Assembly (NCBI GenBank): GCA_027886185.1
Contig: WOAB01000040.1
Location: 9,610,001 to 9,674,000 of the forward strand
Source of the DNA: Rheum nobile
Lineage: Eukaryota; Streptophyta; Magnoliopsida; Caryophyllales; Polygonaceae
Direction: 5' to 3'
Length of the DNA stretch: 64,000 nucleotides
Under the pieces are notes generated by a model. The model had not been told where the DNA came from. It saw only the letters and a program-made list of their open reading frames with translations, and searched no databases. Made by a program: the position numbers and the translations under genes. Positions 46,629-58,713 of this stretch are shown in pieces. Numbering within the stretch: position 1 is the stretch's first letter; every line of letters begins with the position of its first letter.

Positions 46629-47752
46629 TGTTAGGAAATGGAACTCTGGAACCTTAGTTCCCCTGAGAGTTCATTTCTTCAGTTTCTCTACTTTTAAAGA
46701 TGACAAATATTTTGATACTAATGTCTTATCTCAAAGATGTGTGTTAAAGAACCACAGGACAATTACCGAAAGCATGAAAGCCAAACAGGACAAGAGAACC
46801 AAGCAGCAAGCCAAAGGAAGGAACCCAGGTGTGCCCAGAAATGCAACATATGATGTTGCGCTTCCCGAGAAATCTGGGAACACCAACCTCGGACAAGAGA
46901 AAGGTGAAAGCAACTTGTGCGAAGCTTCCAAAGGTTGTCACCATTCAGAGCAAAACAACAAGATGCCTAGAACACATAACCTCGGATAGAGAAAGGTGTC
47001 AGCGACATGTCATGGAACTTATCGCTATCCAGAAGACAGTTCCAAAGTACCCAGGTTGTCGAACCTCTGAAGAAGGAAGCTAGAGAACAACTTGGCTGAA
47101 GCAGTTGACCAACAAAGAAGGATTCTGAGCTACCTAGGTTGTTGGTACATGTCAAAGACAGCGTGGATCACGGATCACCACACATCCTAGGGCAAGCTTG
47201 ATCTGTGGGAACCAAGAGAAGATCAAACCGCAAAGAATCCACTATATAAGGAAGACTAACTCAGAGGTTATCCAAAAAAGCACAAAAACACGAATCGAAC
47301 TCAATAGCAAACATCAAAGTGTGAACCTTCAAACAAGATCATCAAAGCAAACCGAGATCAAGAGGAACCAGTCAAGGAATCGAAGAGCTGAGTGCTAAGT
47401 TCCTGTGACTGTAAGTGAGATAGTTCCTAGGTGCTAAGGTCTGTTTCTTGGATTGATTATTGATTGTGTTAAGTTATCTAGGATTGCCTAATTGTGTGTA
47501 AGATAAAGAAACTGTGTGTTTGTTCCTAGGATAAGTTGTAACCAAAAGAGATAAGAAATCAAGAAGTAGACCTTGAAATCCTTTCAAAAGAAAGGTAGTG
47601 GTTTTTATCCTGGATTGCTAGTTGGCAATCAAAGGTTTCCACTATAAGGAACTTGTTCATTTGTGCTTGATTGTTTAAATTCCGCTGCGAAGGGAACTGA
47701 GAATTGTTATTCTTAGTTCCTTAGTTATTTGTCTAACAATCTCGATCCTACA
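46629..47752 (+). repeat. Copia 3' LTR
   Basis: 1124 bp, same length as the 5' copy. TATA box at 47243-47250. Confidence 0.96.
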
Positions 47753-49312
47753 GAATATCTCGAGACATTGTAGATTCTCTCAACTTTGATGCAAATTGGA
47801 GACCAACTATTGGCACAACTTCCCACACCCATATCTATAATAACAAGTGGTTTGAGTATTAGCAAATTATGATACATTAAATCATGATATCCTGTCACCC
47901 TATATTTTAAATTAGGTCATCATGTAACCTAAAATCTGAATGGAATGCACATAAACCTATCTGGAATGCACATAAAACTATGATGAAAAACTAGTATGTT
48001 GTTTCAATCAAACAACAAATAACATCCTGCATATTCACGATGATCATGTCACCCTGTATTCAAGCATCCGGTCACACTATAGCATATAGTATACAACTAT
48101 GATGCAAAGAAAACACACTATTGTTTCACTATGAGTATCACTTCATCCAGACACCACAGAACTCAGTAATTCATATTTGAACCATTAAAAATGAATAATA
48201 TAACTACCTGAAACACAACTGCCATGCCTTAAATGGAATATGGAATTCTTGGTAGGTTGGAGAGTAGTTTTGCCTTCTCTACTGTTTGCATCCTTTTGGC
48301 CATTGATGTGGTCAGTGACTTGTGAAGCTCTTCATAAGCAACCCTTCCTCATGCATAATCCCAAAACTTATCCATATTCTCCAACAGCCTAACATGTAGC
48401 GGCTTCACTAGCCTCTTCTTATCACCTCCCAACAACAAACCCTCAACTATCAACAACAGTTCCAACTTCAGTTTGTAGTTGTCCAACTCACGATGTTCTT
48501 TGAATTTGTTGTAAACATCTTGTACTATCGTCTTAGGACCACCTGAACTACCAAAAACTTGCTCCATTACTAGCTCATCAGCTTTATTTTCCACAAATGG
48601 AATTTCCCCACAATTTAGTCCAGTGATAAGAGCGAACTCCTTGATCGAAAACCTCAACTCTTTCCCTGCCACCTCATACCAAGACTCCCACTTTTTTTTG
48701 TTTCAAGTTGCTTGAATAGAACTGTATGCAATGTATATGAAGAAAATGATACATGCTGCAACATTTTCATTACTTTTCCAAACGGGCCATCCAAAACCCG
48801 TTGCCAATCCGCATGTGTCAACTTGTTTTTAGTCTCACAAACAAAGTGCATCCTACAATTAATTTTAATTCTTCCGTAGAATGGTTCCCCACGGTAATAA
48901 CTGTACCTAATCTGCAAGCGAAATGAAAAATACCCTAAACAACACAAAATATACAAATCGAACCATTTGGGAAGCCTGACAGGACAAATGAAAAATACCC
49001 TAAGCAAACACAAAATATACAAATTGTTGGTTTGCGAAGCCTGACAGGACAAAATGTAGAAAACTTACATCCCCTTTGAATATTATGGGTTTTTTCGCCT
49101 TTACTGTTTTCGCTTTTAGGCTCCTCGACCTGCCCTTCCTGGATTTTTTGGCTATGGGACTGTTAGAAGTTTTTTCCCCTTTCACCTGCACTTCGTATCT
49201 CTGCTTCTTTTTCTTTCAACCTTGGCTATAATCTTATTCTCTCTTCCTTTTCTCTCCGCTCTTCATTGGGCTCGATTGTTTACCGCCTCTAAGCACTACC
49301 ATTTTCTAGGGG
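47753..49312 (-). pseudogene. Gene A, N-terminal part: basic N-terminus and DUF1985
   Basis: Start ATG at 49312, followed by a Lys/Arg-rich N-terminus (frameshift near 49240) with SPIAKKSRKGRSRSLK. The next exon-like block, 48920-48655, has WQRVLDGPFGKVMKMLQ and continues to RFSIKEFALITGLNCG, the hallmark of plant DUF1985. A T-run near 48695 breaks the frame. A segment at 47757-47840 (IWVWEVVPIVGLQFA) is the exon into which the Copia inserted. Deleting the Copia and one target duplication restores that reading frame. DUF1985 followed by an Ulp1 domain is a common architecture in plant transposon genes. Confidence 0.75.
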
Positions 49313-50035
49313 TATTTTAACGAGGTTGAGGTTCAGTTCGGAGAGGGGGGGTAAGAAAAAGTGGAGGTCGGTGAATGTCGGGTTGGGTTGAAGAAACTAG
49401 AACTTGCAACAATGGAGAGATGAAAAAGATGGAAGTTGCAGAGTCGCGTTAATGAGGAAGAAGCTTCGGGAAGAAGCTTTTTGGAGGGAATTTTGGGGGA
49501 AATGGAACGGCTTGGGGGATTTTGCTGCTTAGTCTTACCTTTTTTATTCAAAATGAATTTATTTTACCTTATTAAAAAAAATATAATCCCAAAACAACCA
49601 AAAGAAAAGGATAATTTCGACAATAAAATTATATAATGTGACTAAAATACGAACAACACTGACATGAATTATTCGTATTCGATAATTCGTGCATTTTGTG
49701 CAATTGTGACAAAAATATAAACTTCACTGACACGAAGTAACAACACATTTGACAGGAAGTATGCAAAATATAAACTTCATTGACAGGAAGTATAAACACA
49801 ACTGACAGGAAGTATGCACGTATTGTGCAATTCATATCTCAACATCTACAAGGAAAATTGTCAACTACATCTAGCCAAGAAGAAATGCACCAACCAATTT
49901 TGCTAGATTTCCAAAATAATTTGAACACCACTTATTGTCACCAAGACAAGTCAATTCTAGCAAAAACTACACAATCGGAATCATACCAAACTATCCCAAC
50001 TACCCCAAACATTACATAAAATAAGATATCTTTCA
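49313..50035. other. Intergenic DNA with tandem TGACAGGAAGTAT motifs
   Basis: Between genes A and B. Between 49656 and 49820, five close variants of CTGACAGGAAGTAT or CTGACATGAATTAT occur. The motif type and flank resemble 55411-55500 upstream of gene B, suggesting homologous 5' regions. No coding signal. Confidence 0.6.
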
Positions 50036-51056
50036 CTACTCAAACCACTTCATATCGAAAATACTAACGGCTATCCTTTTTCTATTGTGATCCACAAGCT
50101 TGTCACCCACGATCACGATGATTTGACGACGTCTGGAACTTAGCATTTCTATGTACTTGATCGTGAAGATGCCGCAATCGCCCCTGCACAAGTAAAAATG
50201 TAGTTAGTTTCCTGAAAATATAGCCACTTTCAAACCAAATATTGAACAATTGATGTAAACAACTTATCCTCTCTTGTTTCTCTCCAATGCATGAACACAA
50301 GTCAAATTTATGGGATTCCCCCCCCCCCCCTATCATCATAAATTGTTGCCAAGGGCTCATATTGTGCTATCATAACCGGCAGAATAAATGTCAACTCTCT
50401 AAGGAATCCATGGACGTCCGACAATTTGAACAAATTGATGTCGGGATCGTATATAGTGACAAACCATTTACTCAGTTCTATCTCCAAAGCTACCCAATGT
50501 TTCTCCTTGAAATTGAAGGGGGTATATACGATCCACATCCTTCCAATCCTTCCCATAAAGTGTAGGCAGTTCCCCGTGCAGGTATCTCATCTTAGATGAA
50601 TCAGCAACATATTTTTTCTTATTTGACAACCATCTCTTCATTTCCTTGTCCAAGTTCTGCTGAAAATAGATGTCCAATATTGCCACTGGTTTGTCATGCA
50701 CACGACAACCAAGATAATACATACATTCGTCCAAGTGCTACAAAAAAAAATGTAATAGATGTCATACCAGAAATTGAAGACTTGTTGCACCGAATATTTA
50801 TATAAAAATAAAAGAGGCTTACCGGAGATCTCAACCACCCCATTCGTCACAACAATATGTCAAAAAAATCCTTATGTAGATGTTCTTTAGTTGGAAACCC
50901 AAATTCCTCACTACATCATAAGATGGTTTAATTAACAACATCTCAAACAAGCGTTCATATCATCAAGGCATGAGGGACAACTTCCTAACCTTTCTTTCGA
51001 GTCTAACCAACCGCACAATATTATCTTGTTGAGACTCCAATTGTTTTTTTGGTAGC
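50036..51056 (-). pseudogene. Gene B, C-terminal part: Ulp1-like C48 cysteine peptidase
   Basis: Three exon-like blocks: about 50916-50825, 50734-50468 overlapping 50556-50308, and about 50188-50036. The catalytic His is in KEKHWVALEIEL (codon about 50499), the Asp in IYDPD and the Cys in GDCGIFTIKYIEML (codon 50174-50176), so the triad residues are all present. A run of 13 C (50318-50330) lies within a coding block and would shift the frame. The last exon ends with a TAG at 50036. It is the paralogue of the gene A C-terminus with a better preserved Cys motif. Confidence 0.7.
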
Positions 51057-52462
51057 TGATGAGGCTAAAGTCATGATGCCTATCAAAGAATCCCTAAAAC
51101 CTAACTAATGTAGTCTGGTAAGTAAGGGTCGAATCCCACAGAGAATCAAGTTATATATCATGTTTGCAAAATCATTCACCAATTGATAACAAAGACAAGG
51201 GGAGGGGGGGTTTCATGAATCTAACTAAGAAAATGATAAATAAAACGTAGAAAACTTGGCAAACAAATATCCACCTTTAGTTTGGTTGATCAATCATTGA
51301 TTATCCCTAGTTCTCAATCCTCATGAATGTCCTAATCCATGTTCTAAAATAATTACCAGTCCTACCAGTCCTGATAATCCTAACCATTAAACAATCAAGA
51401 AACCATCAAGATAAATCTAACAGAAGCAGTAAGCTCAGGAATAGATAGGCTCATGCAATACTTAACAACCCGTCAGTACTCGACATGCAATTAATTCTCA
51501 TCATAATAAACATTCACAACCCGTTTCTGTAAATCGTGTTTGCTACTCTGAATTAGGGATGAACAATATTAATCTCAACAAGTTAACCAGATCAGAGGAA
51601 CTAGCACTATAGATAATATCAATCTCAACTAGTTTGTCACGCTAGGGAAACTAATAGAATTCAAAACCCTAATCCTATAGTATGAATAATACCAATAAAA
51701 CTAGGTGATCAGGCTAGAGAAATCAATAAAACTCAATAGGATGAAGCACAAGAGAATCATAACATTCAAGGATAAAGAAAGTAATAATCTCAATATCAAA
51801 TTCAAACCAAGGCTTCAATTGTCTAGCCAAAAACAAAACAAAGAACTAAACTGAGAAAAGGGAAAAGATGAAGAAAGGTAGAACCCAACTTGGGGAACAC
51901 CCAACTTACCAAACTAATGCTCTAAAGAAAGAATATATAGACTTAGCTAAACCTAATTTCCATAAGATAGGAAATAAAATCTAAAAGGAAATAACGAAAC
52001 AAAAGAAATAAAAGAAAAGGAAATAAAATAAAAGAAATCTTCGGACGAGACACTCGCGGCGCTGATGATGGAATTCCGCGATCGCGGCTGTAGCTTCCGC
52101 GATCGCGGAAAATTAAACCCTGAACTTCTTCGCTCTCGACTTTTCCGCGACCAAACCTTGGAATTCCGCGATCGCGGCTCTTCGATTTTCTCCACCTTGC
52201 CTCTCGTCTATTTGCCGCGACCGCGGCCATGGCCTCCGCGACCGCGGTTTTTCTCCTGTAGAACCACTTGGTTTTACTTCTTCGTCTTCTTGGGTGGCTT
52301 CCTTCTCTCTTCAATATATCTTCATTTAAGCTTCTCCAAACCACCATATCTTCACATCTACTCCTCAGCTCCGATCTCTACAATATGCTCTAAACATCTC
52401 CAAATGGTACCAAAAACACCGGTAACAACTCCTAGTTAAACCCTATAAAGTAGCGCTGATCA
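51057..52462 (-). mobile_element. Solo LTR, Athila-like, inside gene B
   Basis: 1406 bp from TGATGAGG to GCTGATCA, flanked by perfect gtagc duplications (51052-51056 and 52463-52467). No interior or second LTR. The + strand GTAAGGGTCGAATCCCACAG near the left end is equivalent to the U5 motif of E2 and E3 in reverse, so the orientation is minus. It contains GC-rich CCGCGATCGCGG modules at 52057-52252. Solo LTRs arise by recombination between the two LTRs of a full element. Confidence 0.88.
52057..52252. repeat. GC-rich modules in solo LTR
   Basis: Five or more CCGCGATCGCGG or CCGCGACCGCGG modules, two of them flanked by AATT or TTCC instead of AA. Confidence 0.75.
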
Positions 52463-55130
52463 GTAGCGTCTCCTTCCACCTTAGCTTCTTTTGTCGCTAC
52501 AGCTAGCGTCTGCATTAACATTTATTCATAAATAAGATATTGGATGAGTAATAAAAGTATGTCATCATCTTTAATTATTTGATGCATAACTCAGCTTCTT
52601 TTGTCGTCTCTTTTGTAGTTTCCCCCTCATTCTGAACTACACCAACTTCATCATCCTTCTGTTTTTTTGAACGAGTCTACCTTGCGAATACTTTTCATTC
52701 TTTGTTATCTTTTTCTTCAATTTCACAAGCCTTTTCTTCTCCTTCCACCTTTGCTTCTTCTTCTGTCATCGTTTCTCCATATTTCCCCTCATCCTAGACT
52801 GGACCATCATCATCATCCTTCCCCTTCTTTTTTTCTACACTACCTTCAGCCGGTAGCTTGGCATTGTCGCATGGACCATCATCATCATCATCTTTCTACT
52901 TTTCCACATTGGCATTGTCGCCTGCACCATCATCATCATCCTTTTTCTTTTCAACACTACCTTCAGCTGGTAGGTTGGCATTGTCGCCTGCAACATCAAC
53001 ATCATCATTCTTCTGCTTTTCTACAATACCTTCAGCTGGTAGCTTGGCATTGTCGCCTGTACCACCATCATCATCATCATCCTTTTACTTTTCTACACTA
53101 CCTTCAGCTGGTAGCTTGGCATTGTCGCATGCACCATCATCCTTTTGCTTTCGAAAAACAATCATATATCCTAAATTGCCATTGTCGACTTGAATGTCAC
53201 TATTATCATTGTCATCTTGTAGGGGATTTGAAGCAGATCCCCCCCCCCCCCAATTCCATCCATTTTGACATCCTTATCACGACCATCTATAACATTCTGC
53301 TTCAATAAATAAAAAATTAGCTTTAACATACAAGAATTATAACTAGGTGCATCAAGCTAAATATATTAAGTTGTAAATATGACATTCCTTATATACAATT
53401 CAACAAAAAATTAAGCTTTAACTTGTAAGAAATAACCCTAACCTACATGCATCCATCCAACTTAAAAACACTGACATTCTATTTTGTTACTATGACATTC
53501 TTGTTATAATGTTTGGTAAAAAGAGGGATTTAACCTACAAGAAATATAACCAAGTGTATCAATATTAAGTTGAAAAATAGTGACATTTTAACTTTTTAAT
53601 ATGACATTCCTATTCTACAATCTGACAAAAATATTGCTTCAGCTTGCAGGAACTAAAAATCTAAGTTAAAAAACAGAATAACAATTGTTGACAGTTATCT
53701 TACCTCTCATTCCTCCTATTCAATGTCCTCTTCTTCATCATCTGTTGGGTCTGAGTTGTTATGGATATATTTGCCGTCATCCTCCATTATGCCCAAGGCT
53801 TTTTTGATAGCACTAAATCCTACTTCCACTTGGTTTTCCAAATTAATCATACGCTCATGAAGCTCTTTTATAGCGCACATCACCTGTCTTGCATCCAGGC
53901 CTGAGGTCTTCGCAACCGGGGCAGGGGCCGAAACACTCTTTCCTTTTCTTCTACCATTGATAGACCTCTTCTTACTTAGCTCAAATTTCTCAACTGCCTT
54001 GTCAATGTAATTGTCATTCACTTCTCCAACAAATTTGCATCATTTGAAGACCTCCATCTAAGCTTCTTCCTTATAAACACTACATTTGGAATAAAATGGG
54101 ATGTGTCCTTTCCCAACAAAGACTCCATAGCCATCGGATCAGATTGTGATTCGAATGACCATCTCATACCGCGTGGATAGGCCTCCTTATCCACCAAATG
54201 TGCAAACGCTGAAGCAATTGGTTTTACAACTTCAAATAGCCATACCTGAAGTGTCAGTATGATTCTTATACATTTCATAAAAATACGTTACATAAAAGGC
54301 CATGGGCAACCCCTTGAGTTTGTAACCCAACCTTACACTTGAGTCTCTGCTTGTTTGTACCGTCTCCAATCTATTCTTCACTGTTGAACTCAAACCCTGG
54401 TGAGTTTCAATGTAGCAAACCCTACCCTATGAGAATTTCGTAAATCAATCGATATTAGTCAATAATTTGACATGACCCGTGTTTATGCAAACCTTTTTCT
54501 CAACCCCAAGAATGACGCCATCTAATATAATCAATAATGCCATCTTATATTTTAAAGGATTGTCATTCCGTGTACGCATAAATAGGATCTCCAGCTTAGC
54601 CAAGGTTAGATTGTGTACATCAAATACCTCTTTCACGACATTCTTATCCGGCTTCAGATCATTATCCGTAATTGTACCACAGTTTAACCCTGTCACAAGT
54701 ACGAACTCCTTCATTGAAAAACGCAACAGTTGTCCTTGCAGGTCATACCACGTCTCCCACAACTTGCTCGTTTCTACTTGATGGAATAAAACGTAATGCA
54801 CAAGCTGGCATGAAAAGGTTTGTTGATGAACCATCTTCATAGTAGGTCTAAATGGACCATCTATTATCCTCTGCCAGTCCATAGGGGAGAGGCATTTCTC
54901 AATATTTTTCAACATTTCACGTCGACAGTTTTGGTTGACTCTGCCTTGAAATTTTTTTCCCATCAAATCTCAATAAATGACCCTAAACAATACAAATTAT
55001 ATGAGGTCAGTAAATACAAAAGGAACATATACTTCAAAACTACATGACAGGATATGAAATATGAAAAACTAGTCAGAATGAGCTAAACCAAATTTTACCT
55101 TTCTACCCATTTCAAATTCCTCCGTGTATT
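52463..55130 (-). pseudogene. Gene B, N-terminal part: DUF1985 and repeat-rich middle
   Basis: The DUF1985 block is 54963-54492 (start of block ATG 54963), with CLSPMDWQRIIDGPFRPTM and RFSMKEFVLVTGLNCGTI. A second block at about 54430-54018 shows KLKGLPMAFYVT and VWLFEVVKPIASAFAHLV. A basic plus coiled-coil block is at 54021-53716 with an acidic end (DPTDDEEEDIE). The middle 53220-52600 encodes tandem peptide repeats. A small ATG-containing exon may lie near 55110. The order matches gene A. Splice sites were judged by eye. Confidence 0.7.
52795..53150. repeat. Coding minisatellite in gene B
   Basis: Five units of about 51-72 bp, each containing GCATTGTCGC on the + strand (at about 52861, 52912, 52978, 53047 and 53119). 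On the minus strand the units read as repeats of the type GDNAKLPAEGSVEK with a variable Asp run. Unit length changes mostly in the Asp codons. Confidence 0.75.
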
Positions 55131-57676
55131 CTTTAATCGACTACAACACTCCAGTTGGCCTGGTGGACATAGACAACAACAAAGAATATCAACATTTCAG
55201 TTTTTTCTATGCACAAAATGGTTCTCATTTTCATAACAAATGCTTAAAATTTAAAACAAACATATTGAGATGTAGAGATCAGAGGAGAAGAGAAGGAAGT
55301 TGCGAGAGGAAGAGAGCTATAAAGTGAGACAAATAAAAACATTAACTTTTAACACACAACAATGTTTCACAAACTGACATTGTAATTGTTCATTTCAACA
55401 ATATAACTATACCATGTGACAAAAATATGAACAACACTGACATGAAGTATTCAACCAATGGTAATTCATGCAATTGTGACAAAAATCAGAACTTATCTGA
55501 CATTCTCAATTTTTATTGCGACAATACAACTTAAGAAATAGTACAGTCAGTCTACATATAGGGTTTCCACAGGTTTATAAAATAGACAAAAAGTTTTCAC
55601 AGGTTTATATAAATCAATTTAAGTTACCATCCCCATTTCTACCAGGGGTCGTTTTTTACCCAGTTTTCACATGTTTATATAAATTGTTGCGTTTAAATTC
55701 AGTTAATTTCAGGTCAAAAGAGACAAAATTTAGGACATAATTCATGACAAGTATATCAATCCATAAAAATCAACCCAATGAACAACAGTGAATCAACCCT
55801 AAAACCCAATGAACAACAGTGAAGCAACCCTAAAACGGCGTTGAATGGATGCAACCCTAAAATGAAGGACATACCTCAAAGGCTCGAACGAGATAGACAG
55901 AAGAGGAAGAGGAATCGGAAGAGCGAGCCAACGGCGTTGAATGGCGTCGTCGGTGGACCACCTACAAAGGTGGTCCACGATAAAGCTTTTAAAACTGAAA
56001 ATGGAGACGATAGAGTTTACATGAGGAAATGGAGACAATGGAGTTTATAGGAGGAAATGGAGACGATGGACATTCAGGATAAACCTTTCGGGTTTGATTT
56101 TGGGTTCTTCAAGAGAAACCTTTCATTTACAGGAGGAAATGGAGACGATGAAGTTTTGAAAACTGAAAATGGAGACGATGGACCTGCAATCTAGGTTGAT
56201 TTAGGGTTCTTCAGAAACCTTTCGTTTACAAGAGGATGGAGACGATGAAAACTGGAAATGAAAAACCATTTCAGTTTTCTCTAGCAAGTTTCATATTCAA
56301 TTTCAAATTTTAATATTTTATTGCCATGTCATATTTTATTTACAAAAGAATAAGAAAACTCTAATTTCAATTTATCTTTTTTGGAGGGCATTTTTGCGAA
56401 AAAAAAAATATTTGAATGGGGTATATTTGCAAAAAAAAAAAAGGTAGGTTAGAAATGCAAATGGGTTATTGAAAAGGGTATGGATTGCTATTACTCTAAC
56501 TTAAATCCGTAAGAGGCCATCATTAGACTTCAAATTTGGCCAAATATTAGTAACAAAATTCTTTAGAATCTATTTATGCTCACACCTATGCTTGTAATTG
56601 GTTTATCCATCAATTCTAATGGTCATATATTAATACAATTATTTTGTACGTTTTTTGCGGATCAAGTAGTCTTAATTTCAATCAAGTAAGACCATCGATG
56701 TCACCCATAGATCATATAAATAGTATTTTTGTGAATATATATATATATTGAGGCGCAATAGCAGTCCTATTAATATATATACTGATCCCTTTTTATGCAA
56801 CTTTGTGTTTAACCATTGTTTTCACAACACTAGGTCATATTCATGCTATAGGCTTGCAATTGCAAGGTATGGCCTACCTCATTATGGACATAGCATATAC
56901 TTGCCTCTAATTGTCTTACAGTATTAAATTTAATTAATCCATAGATGCTAGGTGGCTTTATTTTCTTAATGGATGTTTTTAACTTTGGGAAAAAATAGGT
57001 GGAAAGGTTGAGTTTTCATTCCACCAAAATGATGGCAGACAGTAAAGCATTTGTGTAAATTCTGAAAAAGAAAACTTTATTTCTTTTTAGGGTGTAAAAG
57101 GGAAAGAGTGGGGCACGGGTGTGTCTCCATCTCCAACAAAGGCTCACAAGAGGCCCAAAAGGACACAGATGTTTGGTTTATTACTTTCTTATAGTGAAAC
57201 CTAAAAGTGTGAAATTTCGAATTTTAGGAGAATTTTATATACACTATATATTATCAAGCGTTATATGCTCAAAAAATGTTACTTTTATCTGTAACTGTTA
57301 ATTATTTGCTGAAATAACAAGTTAGCTAGTTAGAGGCTTATGTTGGTATAATTGTGTTCGGTATCTTGCAAAGCTATGAATCTTATTTGAGATTTTTTTT
57401 TCTTTCTCTTCATTTGAGTGATATTCCTTTAGTGTTCAAGACCTAAATATGATGAATATAGTATTCGAGCATCGATCAATTTCAAATACTGTTTTTGTGC
57501 TTAATTTTCATGTTTATCTGCTGATTTGATCATAATATCTCTTTCCTCAATCTATCATTCATCGATCACTCTCCTCAATCTCCTTAATCTTCTCTCTATT
57601 GATCGATCGACGATTTTCTGATCAATTCAGAGGAGCGTCATTCAGATATGTTGAATAAGTTAATCAAACTCTGAAA
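55131..57676. other. Non-coding DNA with imperfect repeats
   Basis: At 55980-56250 the phrase AAATGGAGACGATGGA recurs five or more times with GGGTTCTTC and AAACCTTTC phrases between. The rest (56250-57676) is AT-rich, with A-runs at about 56400 and 56430, and shows no gene. Confidence 0.5.
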
Positions 57677-58713
57677 TTGAACAAACAAATGAAAATTAGA
57701 ATGGTGAATTTTGAAGATAGATATGGAGAACAATATGGTGAAACAAAGAGAGAGCTCATCACTTTGATGGATTTGCAAAATTCTATATTCATTCATCCCT
57801 CAGACAACCCAGGGATGATCCTCACCACAATTCAATTGACTAGCGACAACTATCAAAGATGGAGGAAAGTTATGACAAAGGCTTTATCAGTGAAGAACAA
57901 ATTGGGATATCTTAAAGGCATTATATATAAGAATGCTAGAAATCTAATTATGGCAAGGATGCAACTCCTGATCAAGAAAGAGAATTGATTTCCTTATGCA
58001 ACTCCTCAATCTGATCTCGCATATCCTCCACCTACACCTACTTCTTCACATGGCTTTAATGATGATTCATATACCTCCTCACTGCCTATGTTTGAAGTTG
58101 TTACACATTTGATCACCAATGACTCTCCTTCTTTAAATCCTATAACTTACTATGTGTCATTGGCTGATTATTCTCTTTCACTTGTCTCCGCTTCTTTTGA
58201 TCCCATTCCTTCTTACTCCTCCTCCTCCTGCTCCTCCACCTCCTCTTCCTCCTTCAACTTCACCTCCTTCTCCTTCAAGACAATCTCCTAGAGTGTCCAA
58301 GACTTGTACTTGGCTTAAGGACTATGTTTGTGTAACTCCTCAGGTCACTACCTCTCCATTGCCCTCCTTTGTTAAGGTGACTTTTCCTTATCCTTTGTCA
58401 TATTTCATGATTTATGATTCTTGTTCCTCGGCCTATCAAGTCTATGTCAACAATGTGGCTTCACTGTCTAAGCATCAATTTGTTAATGGGCTCTTCAATA
58501 GACTGTCTGGTGTGAGGCAATGTTAATTGATTGTAGCTTTTGAAAGGAATCAAATAATGGAACTAGTGTTTAGGCCTTCAAATCAATATTTTTCACTTGC
58601 AAATGTATGCCACTCTTGATAGGTATAAGGCCATAATAGTTTCTCGTGGATCCTCACATGGTAAAGGCATTGACTATAGTGAAACCTTTGCTCTTGTTGA
58701 AAAAATGATTATG
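57677..58713 (+). pseudogene. Shrunken Copia relic
   Basis: At 57677-57988 a Gag segment of the Copia retrotran_gag_3 type is readable (IHPSDNPGMILTTIQL, NYQRWRKVMTKAL, KNKLGYLKG). From about 58200 the linker before RT follows (SPRVSKTCTWLKDYVC, YPLSYFMIYDSCSSAYQVY). At about 58615-58713 the first RT block (RYKAIIVSRG, GIDYSETFALV) ends. Most of gag, protease, integrase and RT is deleted. Stops and frame changes confirm a relic. Confidence 0.7.

Larger units (their letters stand above)
37202..47752 (+). mobile_element. SIRE-like Ty1/Copia LTR retrotransposon
   Basis: LTRs 37202-38325 and 46629-47752, each 1124 bp. Perfect target duplication gaata (37197-37201 and 47753-47757). PBS TGGTATCAGAGCA at 38328-38340. 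Order gag, protease, integrase, RT, RNase H as in Copia, then a further ORF (44478-46100). The size of 10.5 kb and the extra 3' ORF fit the SIRE/Maximus lineage. The LTRs differ by a few per cent by eye. It disrupts gene A, and several frameshifts and a rearranged integrase make it inactive. Confidence 0.96.

Noticed and set aside
52667..53308. Long + strand frame of His, Ser and Leu repeats
   Set aside because: Antisense of the gene B minisatellite. The minus-strand reading gives the sensible acidic repeat and agrees with the flanking gene.
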